Shown here: in pieces, positions 1 through 13,050 of the stretch | How positions within the stretch are numbered: position 1 is the stretch's first letter | How the letters are laid out: every line of letters begins with the position of its first letter | Source of the DNA: Stratiolaelaps scimitus | Lineage: Eukaryota; Arthropoda; Arachnida; Mesostigmata; Laelapidae | Reading direction: 5' to 3' | NCBI GenBank assembly: GCA_019614645.1 | Contig: JABWDB010000002.1 | Location: 11,631,501-11,695,500, forward strand | Length of the DNA stretch: 64,000 nt | Notes under the pieces: generated by a model | Seen by the model: the letters and a program-made list of their open reading frames with translations, nothing else | Database searches by the model: none | What the model was told of the DNA's origin: nothing | Program-made: the position numbers and the translations under genes

Positions 1-67
1 ATATGATAGTGATTATAATAGAAGCCGGTACAATCCTTTATCATTCACTCTATTCTGAAATGTAGAG

Positions 68-73
<6 letters not shown>

Positions 74-106
<33 letters not shown>
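74..106. repeat. (TC)n microsatellite
   Basis: An uninterrupted TC run of about 16 units. Confidence 0.9.
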
Positions 107-109
<3 letters not shown>

Positions 110-472
110 CTATTCTCTGAGCTTTCTGCAGGGAAATTGTTGCTTTGTTTATCTAGATTGTTAATAGAGAGTCGACAGTGGTCTGAGTTTGACTTTCTTG
201 TTTGTCCATGTATGGGGTCGTTTCTGTACCAATAAAACCGGAAACATTCGAACTGATTCCAGAACTGGTCATGTTTCGTTTTTTGCGTAGAATATGTGTA
301 TATATATATATATAGATGTATGTATATATTTTGCAATTGTATGCGTTTTCATCATGAATCATGTGAGTGTTTATCATTATTCTTTCATTACGATTAGGTG
401 TGTTGTCATTACGTTTTCGTCATCGTTACAATGTTTCGTCTGCATTGCCTCCTAGTCTATTGCACGGTTAGA

Positions 473-473
473 C

Positions 474-505
<32 letters not shown>

Positions 506-506
506 G
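473..506. repeat. (CTG)n microsatellite
   Basis: CTG units with one GTT interruption, in the T-rich first 9.6 kb. Confidence 0.9.
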
Positions 507-831
507 CCGTAATGTATTTCTTGCTTTTCCGTAGTAGAGAAGTAGTATTTTACGATGGCTGTTAGGCACATTAACAACTGCGTGTTAGTTATTACAAACA
601 GTTATCAGTAGTAATCATAGTTATCATTATTGTAGTGCGCGCGCGCGAGAGTATGTTCATTTAATATATAGAGATCGCTAGTATATATATATCCGTTTTT
701 TTTCGTTAGCATTGTATTTGCTGCTGTTGTTGTTGTTAACTGCATACCCTTATGCGAGCGTAAATCTACGTCTTTCTGTCTTCTGAAGTTCATCTGTTTG
801 TAATAGTTCGCTTTTGTTTTTCGAGTCAGAA

Positions 832-833
832 TT

Positions 834-867
<34 letters not shown>

Positions 868-886
868 CTGTTGTTGTTGTTGTTGG
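832..886. repeat. (TTG)n microsatellite, interrupted by TGA and CTG
   Basis: A TTG array of about 55 bases. A shorter TGC/TTG run precedes it near 718-737. Confidence 0.9.
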
Positions 887-2990
887 TTATTTGCACGAAA
901 TTTTCTAACCTCACATACGTACGGACGTTGATCATCGCCGGTGTTTGTAGAGTTGTGCTTTGCATTGCTCTATTCCTGAACTTATTATAGGTTAGGTAGG
1001 CTCTTGCCAAGTTTCGTTGTTTGGACTCGCGTATGGGCGGGCGTTTACACCACACCCGATGTTCGTGGCGATTTGTGTCTTAGTTTCGCCCACTCGTTTC
1101 GTTGTTTTGTGGTCCCTTAACAAAACAATCTGTGTCGTTCGTTCGAGAGTGGTAGCTGTTGTACCCTATGGCCTCTAAGTAGTACTAAAGTGTCGTTGTT
1201 GCACAGATTGTTGTTAAGGGCTTGTTGCATGCACAACTCATCGGCCCACTTCTCTGCGGCTCACGTCGAGCTGTGCTGTCAATGGCAGTTTGACCTTCGT
1301 TGGTCGTCGAATTATTGACTGACGTGGCCGGATTGGCTGTTTGTGAGATCGTGCGAAGAAACCACAGAAGGCCTTCTGTTCGCGCTATCCTTCATTCCTC
1401 AGTACTGTGTTTTTGCTGTAAGTCTGCTGGTACGTAATTGTAAACTGTTGTTGTCTGTTAATCCCTTGTCTGATGCGGCTTACTCTGCCAGGTGTCGCTT
1501 TTGTTAATGTTAGATAGGCTGCACGCCAAACACGTTAGATATAGAATCGTTAGGTGGGCGGCACGATATCGCCAGAAGGAAACGACGATACGGGAGGAAT
1601 TGCCAGCGAAAGAGGTTGGTACCGGTCCTTGGGCCGAGGGTCACGGGCTGCAATCGAACCCTCTATGCACTGACGCCCTCTGCTTCTAGTGTCGCATTGG
1701 TTACGGAGGTAAGGTAGTCCTTCGGATGATAATCGAACAGTCAGCTTGTTATACTGACTGTTACTGCTGCTGTTGTTGTCATGTTGATAGCGATGTTGGT
1801 ATCATTATCATCTTAGAACTTCCTTAGTATTGATGTTATAACTGTTACTGTTGCCGGTGTCGGCTAGATGCGTCCATTCCAGGATGACGAGTGCCGAGTG
1901 CACTTGTGAACCGATGCAGTCGGACGTCCGCCTTCGGGGAGTTGCTTTATATTCCGTTGCCAAGCTGTTGCCAAGTTGTGTAGTCGACTAGAGGAAGAGA
2001 CCGCCTTCCCATTCTCTAGGCCGCTATCGCGTGCAGCGGCTATCTGGGAGGTGCTACAAAGCTGGCCAAGGTCCGGCGGCCGTGTTCCGGGTCAGTTGTC
2101 GCCAGGTCACTCTAGGCGAAATGAGATTGAACTTGGCCAAACGAAGTGGACGGGAAGAACCATACGCGAAAGAAAAAAAGGCAGACACTGACTGTGTGTG
2201 TCTGTGTGTGTGGGTGTATGCTCGAGAGCATGGAACACTGCTTCGGTTAAGATGAATGTGACGAATGGGTCCATGAAAACGGATGGGCAAGCTCTATCTA
2301 TATTCGTGTGCGTGGGAGAGTCAATCTAGAGGCGCCGAAGGCTCAACGGGATGCCAATCAGCTTGGGAATGTCCAGTCTATGAAATAGGCAAGGATACGT
2401 GCTGCTGAGGTAACTGGCCGAATAAAAGTGTCTACTGTTGGGAGCACGTTGTTCCACGAGGGTGGCTTGACAATGATAGCGAAAAAGGCTGTAAAGGTAT
2501 GGTTAGTGTACGTTCTTGGGGTTCCGCTTTCCAAAATATGATCATCTTACACTACTGGTATATATATATCACATAGGGATATGTAGGGGTTGGCCTGCTA
2601 GATGACAAAATGACGACAAATGTAATAACGACCAATTAATGCTCTCCGGAATGAAGTCCTGAAGATGAATCAAGATTAATGAAACGATTGGGATGAGCAC
2701 CGTGTTGAATACGATTAATGAATCAACGCATACGTAACGTCATCATCATTGGTAGTAAGTAGTAACTCCGTTAACGTCCAATTGCGAGAATCCAAGGGTT
2801 GGCATTGACACACAATTAAATGGAATTTCGCCTGCTGATACAGTCCATAATGTGGCTGCTCTTCGTACGAAACACCAACGTCTTTCGCTGGCAATCTGCC
2901 TCGCTGGCTCAGTATCTGTTAGTGGCAGCATCCGTCGTAGAAGTCATTCATCCTGATTATTTAGCTCGATGGATTTACTGAATCTGATGT

Positions 2991-3021
2991 TTGTCGTCGT
3001 CGTTGTTGTTGTTGTTGTTGT
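2991..3021. repeat. (GTC)n(GTT)n compound microsatellite
   Basis: GTC units pass into a GTT array in the same orientation as the other TTG arrays of this end of the window. Confidence 0.85.
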
Positions 3022-5110
3022 CTGCGTCATCACTTTTGATTTGTCACGTTAGATCGCTACGTGGTTCTCATATGGCGATGATCGCGTAGCAATCGTATCG
3101 TTAGAATGTTATCCAGCTCTGATTGTTTAGACCTGTTGGTGTTGTTCCCATCGTCGATCATAACGCTGCTGCTCCTATTGTTCATGTTTGTGCATTTTGG
3201 AATAATCATTTTGTCGATCGAAACTTTGCCTGGATGCTTATGTCGTAGCGTTATCTCTTCGCATCGTCGTTGTAAGCAACGTGTCATGTTGCGGCCATAA
3301 CTGTACCTGTGGTAGTGCTGGTGTCAACACTACCCCTGCTGTCGTTTTTTCGTGTGTTTCCTTTTTCCCAAAGAAATTAGGTAGGGGCGTTCTTGTCTGC
3401 GGTTTGATCTGCCAGTCAGGCGACGTCGCGCGAATAGAACCGCGCACTGGAATGATCTCTGCTTCCGATCCCAGATCCTGCGTGCAATTGTCTGACAGAC
3501 CAATTCGTGATAGACAATCCTGTTGTAGTTTGTCTCCTTCGTCTCGTTTTTGTTGTTCATATTGTTGCCGTGTCTGCTTCATGTTAGTATTGCCGTTATC
3601 CTGTGTGAGGACACGTCGTCACAACACGACGAAGTCCCTCCCTCTTCCGTTTTTGTTTATGTGTGTGTGTGTGTGCGTACGATGTATGTTTGTTGTTTGT
3701 TTATGTGTGTGTCATCGTTATCCTTGTTCATACTGTATATAAGTTCCTGTGGGATCTCTCTTGTAGCGCACATGTATCTCTATGCATACATCGTTCGTTA
3801 TGGTCTAGTTAATTCTATTTCTCGCACAGTTCCTTCTCTATCTGTTATCGGTCACTGAACCCGTTACATGGTAACAACATGGAGGCACCTCTCGTAAAAA
3901 ACAACACTGTACAAAAATTGATTGGTATTATTTTGTCGTCTGTGTCTACGCACGCTCGCGTCGCTGTTCCCTTGTTTGTTTCTTTGTGTTACTGTGCATC
4001 TCCTCTCAAATTACTCCTGTTTCGTCCGCTGCTAATTAACGGACCACTTGTGGGTGTAGTTATTCTATTAACTGGGCATACAATTTCGGGCTGTGTCATT
4101 GCGGAATTGAAGTTGTCTCATACGAGCATTTGTTTGTTTATGTGTCAGCTTGTTTATCGTTTTAGACGCGCCGTGGTTCGAATATTCCATATTCGGTATA
4201 ATGGTAATAATGCAGTCATCCCGAAATGATAGCTACAATACAGTGTAATCATTGCCTGAGTCAGTTTTTTCACCTCTCGTATCGCAGGTGTGTCAATGCT
4301 TCAATGTACACTTTACGTTATGAGCAACCAATAAGCGCGGTTAGGCGATTTAGGTATGTGGCTGTAATTACTTTTGTATGCTACTGCTGCTGCTGGTCTC
4401 GCAGTGAGTTGTTGCTATTGTCGTTGATGTTTGTCAATTGGTGGTCAATTCTTCGTCGGATTCGGTGTCTGCCGTTGCTGCGTAGCTGAATAAACCATGC
4501 TACAGCAGACACACATCGGGCATCACACAACGAGATCTCCTTTGCGAGCTCTCTGTTCTTGTCGACCTTCGAGTGGTTGATGGGTTGGTTTGTTGGAGAT
4601 CGATGCTCAAAAGTTCAGTGGAAAATCAGTTCGTCATAATTACTGATGAGTATTATTGTCGTTACCGTTGATTAATATGTATCAATCCCGTTCTCAATAT
4701 ATGAATAGCATTCGTCATTTTTTTCACAGCGAATTGATTCGTCGGCGGCGCGGGTGTACCCACACGGGAGCCCCTGTAACAAGAGCATAACAAGTGCAAA
4801 AACCAGCGTTCTATGTCGGACGTCATAGGGAACCAGATCTGTGGTGATATATAATGAAGGGATAGTAATAAAATCCCCTCCCCGGTTTGATCGTCCCCTT
4901 CGAAGGCCCAGCAATAGTGGGGAGTTATCGGATTGTAGTGGTGATCCGACAACTCGGCACACATTATCTAGGCAAAGTTAGTGGCGGAGCCTGACGATAC
5001 TGATACGGGAGATTTCTTGACATGAGTTTGGATGGTTGTCTCAGTTGACGAGAAATTTTCGTTAGGGGACATCGACAATTAAGATTTAGAAACAGTTATT
5101 ATCTGACCGA

Positions 5111-5701
5111 CTAACGATACGCACAATAACACTTCAATTGAATTTGGGTTACAGTAAGCAAAATCCCTACTCCCCCGTGTGGGCTCGTCGTTCCTTGCGA
5201 ACTGGCGCAAAACCGACTCCATTTTATATATATATATATATATATATATTCGAGATTCTGATCTGATTTTGTGTGTGAACATTGCTTGTTACGATCAATC
5301 AATAACATGTCGCTTATCGCCCCTACGGATTTAGGGTTAGCATTCAACAGGTTCTGCAACATCGTCCCACCTGTGTCCGATGTTGTGGCAATAGGTATAA
5401 TCGAGAATCGCAAGAATACAAAATGTTCACACATACATACACATTCACAAAACGCATTCGCCCTGCTAGTTATAGGCTTTCTATTTATCCGTATCGTCAA
5501 CATGGTATTCCGATACTCAACAATAGCGCTGTGAACACTCAACCGCTGGATGTCAGGCTCGAGAAGATCAGCGTGGCATTTGTAGGCACTGGCAGCCAAT
5601 CGGTGGCGCCAAACGGAGGCGCCACAACGATGGTTGCCTTCAATGAACAGGGCTATAGTGTAATATAATAATATTATCCAATGCTGCTGCTGCTGCTGCA
5701 A
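5111..5701 (-). CDS. Candidate hypothetical open frame, 196 codons, no upstream ATG
   Basis: The frame is long for its fairly A/T-rich surroundings. It begins in the (CAG)n run (poly-Gln) and has no ATG at its head; the first internal Met lies near residue 66. It contains an artificial Tyr-Ile run of eight residues from the (TA)n array at 5225-5249. Both arrays lack stops and so lengthen the frame without selection. The rest, for example AHADLLEP-like and NLLNANPKSVGAISDM segments, is mixed but unrecognised. It may be chance or part of an exon. Confidence 0.12.
   Translation of the reverse strand: MQQQQQHWIILLYYTIALFIEGNHRCGASVWRHRLAASAYKCHADLLEPDIQRLSVHSAIVEYRNTMLTIRINRKPITSRANAFCECVCMCEHFVFLRFSIIPIATTSDTGGTMLQNLLNANPKSVGAISDMLLIDRNKQCSHTKSDQNLEYIYIYIYIKWSRFCASSQGTTSPHGGVGILLTVTQIQLKCYCAYR
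5225..5249. repeat. (TA)n microsatellite
   Basis: A TA run of about 12 units. It lies inside the low-confidence minus-strand frame 5111-5701, where it encodes an artificial Tyr-Ile repeat. Confidence 0.9.
5682..5699. repeat. (TGC)n microsatellite
   Basis: Six TGC units. On the minus strand these read as the poly-Gln start of the 5111-5701 frame. Confidence 0.85.
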
Positions 5702-5796
5702 ATGTTCCGTTCTTCTATGTCATGTTATTCCACGTAATGTTGCGTTGCTGGCTTAATTATTGTTCTCGTCTCTCTATTCACCATTCCTCTGCAGTT

Positions 5797-5824
5797 GTTA
5801 TTATTATTATTATTATTATTATTG
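5797..5824. repeat. (TTA)n microsatellite
   Basis: About nine TTA units, followed by TTG. Confidence 0.9.
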
Positions 5825-6442
5825 TTATCTATATTGAGACTCCTCCGCGTTTCCGTTTTTTCTAATACGTTTGTTTCGTTTGTGATTGGTCTGAATTTCA
5901 TTGCAACTGTAAATAACAAGATTCTGATTCATCATATTCGCTTGTGTTTACAACAGTATCCTCACATGAATTGCCTTTGTCCTTTTGAAGTTCTCCGATT
6001 CGAGAAACTCCACTCTGATCGATTTGCTGCAGCTAGCAACAAACATTTCGCTTGTCACAACGCAGTCGACCCGGCTTGACACGAGCCCACCATGAGCAGG
6101 GGAACCGGTTGTCATCCGGTTGTCACGCTGTCGTCGCACCCCATGTGCGTCGCGATCAATTCCAAATATATATATATATGTCTCTGGGAAAAGTTTCTGC
6201 CTGTCTCGCAGTAACTACTATTTCAATCTCTCTCTTTCTCTTGTTCTTGCATCGTCGTTCTGCTCATGTGACATATTAATAACAATTGCTCCTGAACTCT
6301 TGCTCGAGACACACATTCATAATAAGGCATTTGCCGCTGATTCCCACCTTCCTCCGTATCTACAATCCCGTCATTATCAATTCTATTTGTTGTGTGTGTT
6401 TCGTATGCCACAATCACATGGCATTATGTATCGAAGTCGGTA

Positions 6443-6480
6443 TGTGTGTGTGTGTGTATATATGTATATATATATATATG
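6443..6480. repeat. (TG)n(TA)n compound microsatellite
   Basis: A TG run passes into a TA run with a TGTA junction. A shorter AT run lies upstream at 6166-6179. Confidence 0.85.
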
Positions 6481-9434
6481 TTGTTTTGTTCCTGCAACAA
6501 AGAGAAACACTAACAATCCACCAACATCTAACATTAGTCGGTAACGATTCGAGCGATTTTCGGCCATTTCGGGAACATGTTACATTTCACACTGTATTTT
6601 GCTCTCGCGTTGTGTGTTGTAGGTTTTACAGGTTTTCGTTGTTGTTAGTCATGGCTTAGCTATTTCAAGCTTACGTTCGCTAGTCATGTATATTATTGTT
6701 CTTATTCCCTCTTTCATTTCGTGTTTGCCGTCTCATACATAGGTGCTTTATCATTGTGACGCATCGAAAGTCCAGGCCATCTGCACCTCACTTCCTCCAG
6801 CGCGTCGGTCCATCCACGGCGACACTCACTACAATATCTTGATCTATCCCACTGTCTCTCTCTCAATCATTCTCGATCCGTGACTTGAGAGTCCTTGACG
6901 GTTGCTCGTGGGTGCCAGTTGCTTTGTCGTCGGTACTGCTCGAATTATCTGCCGATCATCTCGATAGCAAATGTTACCGTAGGTTTGTTATCGTTGTTAA
7001 CGTCAATCGTTTAGGGATATATATCCTTCATATCCTTTGTGTGTACTGATGTCCTATCGTTGTGTGTCTGTGTGTTGTTATGCGTTGAGCTTCGCTTGCG
7101 TTCAATGTTTCATCCGGGTTCACTACTGTTTGTTCTTATTCTACAATAATTTTTATCCTTTTGTGTTATTACATGGCGGACCGCATACAGCGTGGGGTTG
7201 ATGGCAACGGCTTATTCGTCGTTCTATGCTTAGTATTACTAGTTTCATTGGTATTATTCTTGGTTTCATTGTTATTCTGCTTTCATATGTAAATGCTGCT
7301 CTGTATATCACAACGCTGAGTTCGAACCGGGACCGTCTCATATAGCATGGCCTATTCCTGATACTGTCTGCCGTGGCCTTTCTTCCTTCGACTCACCCGA
7401 CGTCGCGGCCACCACCATTTTCTTCATGCGTTCCTATAAGAGTCACCGCTGGACGGGACTTGTACCGTCACCGACTAACCTACTCTGTTCTTTCTCGCTT
7501 CAGGTCCAGTCTGCTCTCGTCATCTTCTGTCGCATCAGCAAAAATCGTGGCAGTGACTTCTGAGCGGGACTATTGCGGACCTTTGCGGGGTCTGCCGGCA
7601 CCCGACTGGGAACGAACGAAGGCCACAGCAGCAGTAATAGAAATAGAAGTAGAGGAAGTAGTTGTGAGGTCCCTCGCCGCAGATACCGGGCCAGGGACCC
7701 GGCACTGTTTAGACGGTCCCAGCAGGCCGAGGGTGTTATCTTTGTCTGTTATCATCGCAGCCGAGCGCGAGCGGACACCGGTCCCGGAACTGGCGCAGAG
7801 ATCGATGACGACACCTCGTTTCATACCACTGGCATCGCCACTGTCACCAAAACCCTTTTCCCTGACACTCATCTATCCCATCATCATCTCACGGACGGCG
7901 GGCCGGCCGGACGGCCTGCCCACCCTTCTGCTGTGGCCAGCAGTGGAAGCAGCCAGGACAGAGGCACCCCACTGGCTGGTAGAAATCATGACTACTGCGC
8001 GGCTGCCCCGCACACGACGTGCGTCTGCACCCTGCAGCTGCGCCTGCCGGAAGCTGCGCCTGGACAAGGGCCAGACTCGCAGAGAGGTGCAATCTCGCCA
8101 GCAGTTAGCCTGATTGGGGAAGGTATCTCACATATCGCACCGCGCGCGGAAAAAGTTCTTCTCCTGTTTCTACATCGCGCGGCCACCGACGACGATACCT
8201 TGCGGAACACCAGAGCGTCTAAGAGAGAAGGAGACCCAGACCCTGGAGGGCGTGTGAGAACACTATTATAAGTAACGTGGCGTGGATTCGACCGCCGCTG
8301 AACATCGGCTGCTACATCGGCTAATGCTGTTAGGGGCTAGCAGAAGTCAGAGAGAAGAACCCACATTCGTACGGGTCTCTGTTCGGATTTGAACGCCTGT
8401 GGCCGATTAAGATTCATTGAGTTCACCCCTAATTCTCCCCGGTGTTTTCCATCCTCTGCCCTTCGCTCTGGAGGGGAACAACGTTGTCTGCGTAAGCGAT
8501 TTGTCTTTGTCCCGAACGACTCTACGGGAGACAGTGGTGAGCAAGGTAACATCGGCACCGGTGGATATTCGTTCCAATCAGGAGTCATTCAAGGTCTCGC
8601 TTGCGCCAGTTCCGCACCCGGATGCGTGTCCACACGCTGGCTCGATACGGGCGTTTTTTTCTCATTCTCGTTTGCCATCCTTGTTTATCCTTCTGTCTAT
8701 CTGTCTGTTATTTGTAGGGCAGAGCTTAACAGTACAAAACGCGCATGCAGACATGTGCTTCAAACGAGCTTCTTCTTCGAAAAACTCGTAGAAAAATAAC
8801 GGCTGGACTGAAGCGTCTTAAAGCTTCTGTTGGGTGTTTGTTGTCTATTTTTTGGCTACTGTGGTTATCATCAGTATTGTTATTGTAGTATCATATTAGT
8901 AGCATTATTTGTAGAAGTAGTAGTTCTTGTTTTTGCTTATGGGTGGGGTGGGGGGGGTGGCATTGAGTGACAATTCCCTGTCACCGTCGGAGGTATATGT
9001 AGTTCACAGCTAATGTACCACTAGACGTATGGAGGGCTCTTCTTACATTGTTGTATTCGTGTTATCAGTATTATGAGAGCAGTATGATCATTTGTTTGTT
9101 GACATTGTATGTTCTTCTGTTGTTGTAGTTGTATTAGCTGGGAGTAGCACTAGTTTCGGTGCTAGGTTCGTTCTTTTCTCTTGTTTGGTTGAGTATTTTA
9201 TTTATTTTGCTTTGCTTGTTTGTCTTATTTCATCTTCGTTTCTCTTGTTGTCTTTCTTTCAATTGTTGCTTGTTGTCACTTGCTGGTTGTTCTGACGGGT
9301 CTGCAGGCACCTCAGGGGCGCCGTCAGGGACCGAGTACCTCTGCCGGCGTGGCGCGGTGCTGCGCACACGCGGTCCTGCATGTATTTCTCGTTACCTTTC
9401 CTTGATGAATTCGTTACCATTCATATATAATTCG

Positions 9435-9435
<1 letters not shown>

Positions 9436-9464
<29 letters not shown>
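9436..9464. repeat. (TA)n microsatellite
   Basis: A TA run of about 14 units. It is followed at about 9489-9521 by a CTG/TTG array, just before the base-composition switch near 9.6 kb. Confidence 0.9.
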
Positions 9465-9468
<4 letters not shown>

Positions 9469-9619
9469 CCCTGATTCGATGCATCCGTTTGCTGCTGCTG
9501 TTGTTGTTGTTGCTGCTGCGATTCCTTCCTCCTCCGATCTACGGAGCTCAGTGATACTGGGCTCATGTCGTTGAATACTAGTTTCGTTGAGTAGTGGTAG
9601 TAGTTTCTGCAAAGAACCC

Positions 9620-11700
9620 AAATGCCAGCTCCATTAGTAGATGACAGTGACTAAGCCGCAAAGAAACCTTAAATATAGTACAATACAAATACATTCTCAT
9701 TCAGCGTAGAAGGGATCCGCAAGAGACAAAAGATTCAACAACCAAGATAGCAGTTGAGCGCACACTCGCCATGAGGACATATTATGTCTCGTATGGGTCA
9801 CTTGTAACGTGCGAATCGCTTGTGCACTTCGACGGTTTTCTGATGCAACCTATAAAAATTGGCCAAGATTCTTGCCATTCGTAATTCGACTGCACATCGT
9901 TTAAGTATACACTGTCATTCAAGTGCCTCCATGGACGCTTGCTGAACTTTGTCAAAATTGCGATTAAATCGTTTGGCGAACGCAGACGAAATCAGGTGTG
10001 TGAATGTATCAAAACTAAAGTGGCTGATGGTTGAAGAACATTTCGGCGGCCAGTAAGCGCAACGTGTGAATCTCGAATGGAAAAGGTCAATTTTTTAGGA
10101 ATGGCATGAACGAATGCACACGTACGTACCTGCACGAGCATGCTGCGTGCATTCAATCAAATAGAAACAGATAAAGCCGTCCTTACAGTGTGCCCCCCTT
10201 CCCCCACCCCCCTCGAAAATACAGCCAACAATGTCCTCGTTCCCACGTGGACTCCCGGAGAGTGGGCAATTTTAGAAAATAAGTAATAACTGGAACTGGA
10301 ATATGCCGTTTACCTATGTACATACATCGGCAACTGTGGCCTACTGAGGGAACTAGGAAAACTTCGGACCTTGCTTGTTGTTTGAGGCCGTTGGCAAATA
10401 CTGGTTTGGTTTTTTCTCAATGAGGTGTTGCTACCATATGGGTGCTAATACGTTCTGCTTCACTGATTCACAGCAGAGGAATACCAGGCAATGTTGAGCA
10501 GAAGCACGGGCTAAATCCCATCCGTCACGACTGTAGGGAGTCTAATATCTTGGACGCGGTATCTACTGTCCGATAACTAATGACAGAATGACGTGAGCAG
10601 CATATCGCTGTCGTCGCTATGGTGATAGCAAACGTAAACTTTTAATTAAATATACGTACTGAAATATTGACAATGCATGCAACACATTGCGGGGTACGCT
10701 AAAATAAATTCGTCTTTGCCTAGAAACTTAGAAAAGGTCACCCTGCTCAAAAAATAACGTCCGTTTGAAATTTGACCCCGAACGAGTATAAGCTAGGCCC
10801 ATCGGACATTATGATAGAAGGATTTCTTCATCTGCAGCGTCCACGCCAAACTTTAGCCCAAGCAGTCCGCGCTTCCGTTTGAGCACTCAACAATGTATTC
10901 CTCGGCCCTTACAGGCGACGACAAATATCGACTAGCAGCGTGTCTACATTAAATTCTGATTTGCAAGCGGAAATGAGGCAAGTCGAGACTATGACTGGAA
11001 TCTAGTTTTCAAAGGTGTGCTTCGCTGCGGAACGATTGTAAAGAACATATTTGGCAGGCTCTTGTTTTAGGAGGCATTTAGGGACAGCACTGGCCGTGGA
11101 GTATAATAAAAAAATATATTACTAAGCATATTTGTCGAATGCATCAATGACCACTAGGGAGTATACCCTAGAAGTTTCGAAACATTTCAAAAAGACAAAA
11201 TATGATTGGATGTATGTGTTCTACGCAAGGGGGCAAAGTTCCGAAGGACTATTTGTGGATTTTTCACCATGATCTACCCATATAATTAGCTCGAAGATGT
11301 TTCGATTGTGTGCAACCAAAATAGCGGTCCTATTTTGATAGTGCGTTCGGGATGGACTTACTTGAAAACAGACATTTGGACAGCAACCATTTAGATGCTT
11401 AAGCAAAGTATGTTACGTTGTATACCATATCATACCTACTGAATGGTGTGGAATATATATATATATATACACATATCATTTGAGTCCCATGCTTTGAATC
11501 TGCGTTGATTGTATACCATGGGCGATACGATACACCGCCATTTCCCAAACATCGGTACGTTCAGCTCAAAGTCACCGCCATCAACGCATGCCAACGTTCC
11601 TTTGTGTAAACAACACTAACGGACTGCTAGGAGGGATTCTCCTAAAGAGGCAGAACAATGGCAAGTGCTGACAGCAGTTGAATTCTAGCTATCTCCTGGA
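9620..11700. other. Frame-poor stretch, nothing recognised
   Basis: The T excess ends here and A becomes at least as common as T on the + strand. Only one minor frame above 60 codons is present (minus strand, 11221-11406). Apart from the (AT)n at 11453 and C runs near 10.2 kb I see no structure. Confidence 0.6.
11453..11470. repeat. (AT)n microsatellite
   Basis: About nine AT units in otherwise unremarkable sequence. Confidence 0.85.
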
Positions 11701-13027
11701 GCTTATATATGCGTCTTGTGACTAACAAATGTATCGATTGGGGTCCGATAGCTTAGCCTCTCCTTCTTCGCAAGAGACGCTAATCGGCCAATTATTGTTT
11801 CCAGACGGTCGCACCCCCCCCCCTTCTTATCCATTGTTCCGCCCAAAGGGATGGGTTTCCGCCCTATCCTCGCCCTGGCCGCCTGTATGTCTGTCCATAC
11901 GTTCGTTCGCCCGTCCGAACACCCGGCGCCGTCTGACAGGGATCCTAGTCTTACACTAAAGTGGTTATTTGAAGACGCTGGCCTTCCATCCGGCCTGGCC
12001 AGGCCAAACGCCCGGGTCGAGTTGCCGTCGTCCTCACTAGTGTATCCAGCACCCCCCCATTCATCCCGCCATTGCCACCACGGGAACGGAAACGAGCTCA
12101 TTAGTTGTGCTTCCGTCGCCGCTCGGTCCTTGTACGTAACTCTCTCTACATTCGCCACGATTGCAGTTCCGCTACTGCTCTACTTCTGCGCCATCCCTTC
12201 CTGTCGAAATCTGGCCTGACGTGGCCTGCCGACCCAGTTTCCTGGACCAATAGGTCATATTATTGGCTATTTTTCTCATTGGCAGAAGTATAACGCAGCT
12301 TTCTCAAGATTTCTTTAATATCCGATTCGATCAATCAGCCCGGAAAGACCTTGCCGACGCAAACGGTCCTGACCCCTAGAAATCATGGTACTCTCCTTTG
12401 GAAGGTCATAATCGACCTCCTCGAATTCTCGACCCGCTCACTCGTCGGTGCTTGGAAAAACGCTAGCGAGCCAACGGAGAACAAGTATAGGTTTTGCCTA
12501 GTCACAAAGAGGGCACCTTTGTTGGGACACAATATTGAGGCGTGTTACAGAAAAGGAAGTTGCGAAGAATGACCTCCGGGCCTACTATACTTTATAGCTA
12601 TTTGCAAAGTCTCTAAAAGACACGGGTATATCGCTTAGGCAACAATTGCAGCGACGCCTTAGTACTTTGCCTCAATGGCTCGGTTCAGCGCCAAGGATCG
12701 GCAAGAGCAGATTCACGAATTCAATATCGGATCACCGACGTCGTCTTCAAGGTCATATATTTTTCCGGTATTATTGGGCTTACAGGGTCCTGCAGATTGA
12801 ATACGGTCGTAACGTCCTTTTCGAGTCCGCATGTATACGGCCGTACGTCGTGTCCATAACCACTCGGCATAGCAATACGTTCGTATCGTACGAAGCACAG
12901 GCCGCGTTGCATTGGCAATTGGCAGTCGAACAAGTTGTCATTGCAAGGAATCGGGGCATATTGCAGCGGAAATCCGTCAGCCCTGTTGCTCCATTCCTAT
13001 CGATGGCCATGCCGAGTTAGACCAAGG

Positions 13028-13050
13028 GAGAGAGAGAGAGAGAGAGAGAG
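13028..13050. repeat. (GA)n microsatellite
   Basis: About eleven GA units. Confidence 0.9.

Larger units (their letters stand above)
1..9620. other. T-rich, microsatellite-dense domain without a recognisable gene
   Basis: T clearly exceeds A on the + strand through most of this stretch, and the trinucleotide arrays are nearly all TTG/CTG in one orientation. Such skew is common in introns and 3' untranslated regions read from this strand, but it is not proof of transcription. Many short frames exist; none is recognisable. The segment 7373-8271 is GC-richer and open in two + strand frames, which I do not accept as genes. Confidence 0.6.

Noticed and set aside
4140..4190. TGTCAGCTTG followed by TGGTTCGAAT, resembling the SINE head
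   Set aside because: The spacing is too short and neither the anticodon-arm nor the tail sequence of the family is present.
7373..8271. Two overlapping + strand frames (246 and 232 codons)
   Set aside because: They overlap in different phases in a GC-rich stretch. The second has no ATG at its head, and neither shows a known domain. A polypyrimidine tract and CAG at about 7500 are compatible with a splice acceptor, but nothing else supports an exon.
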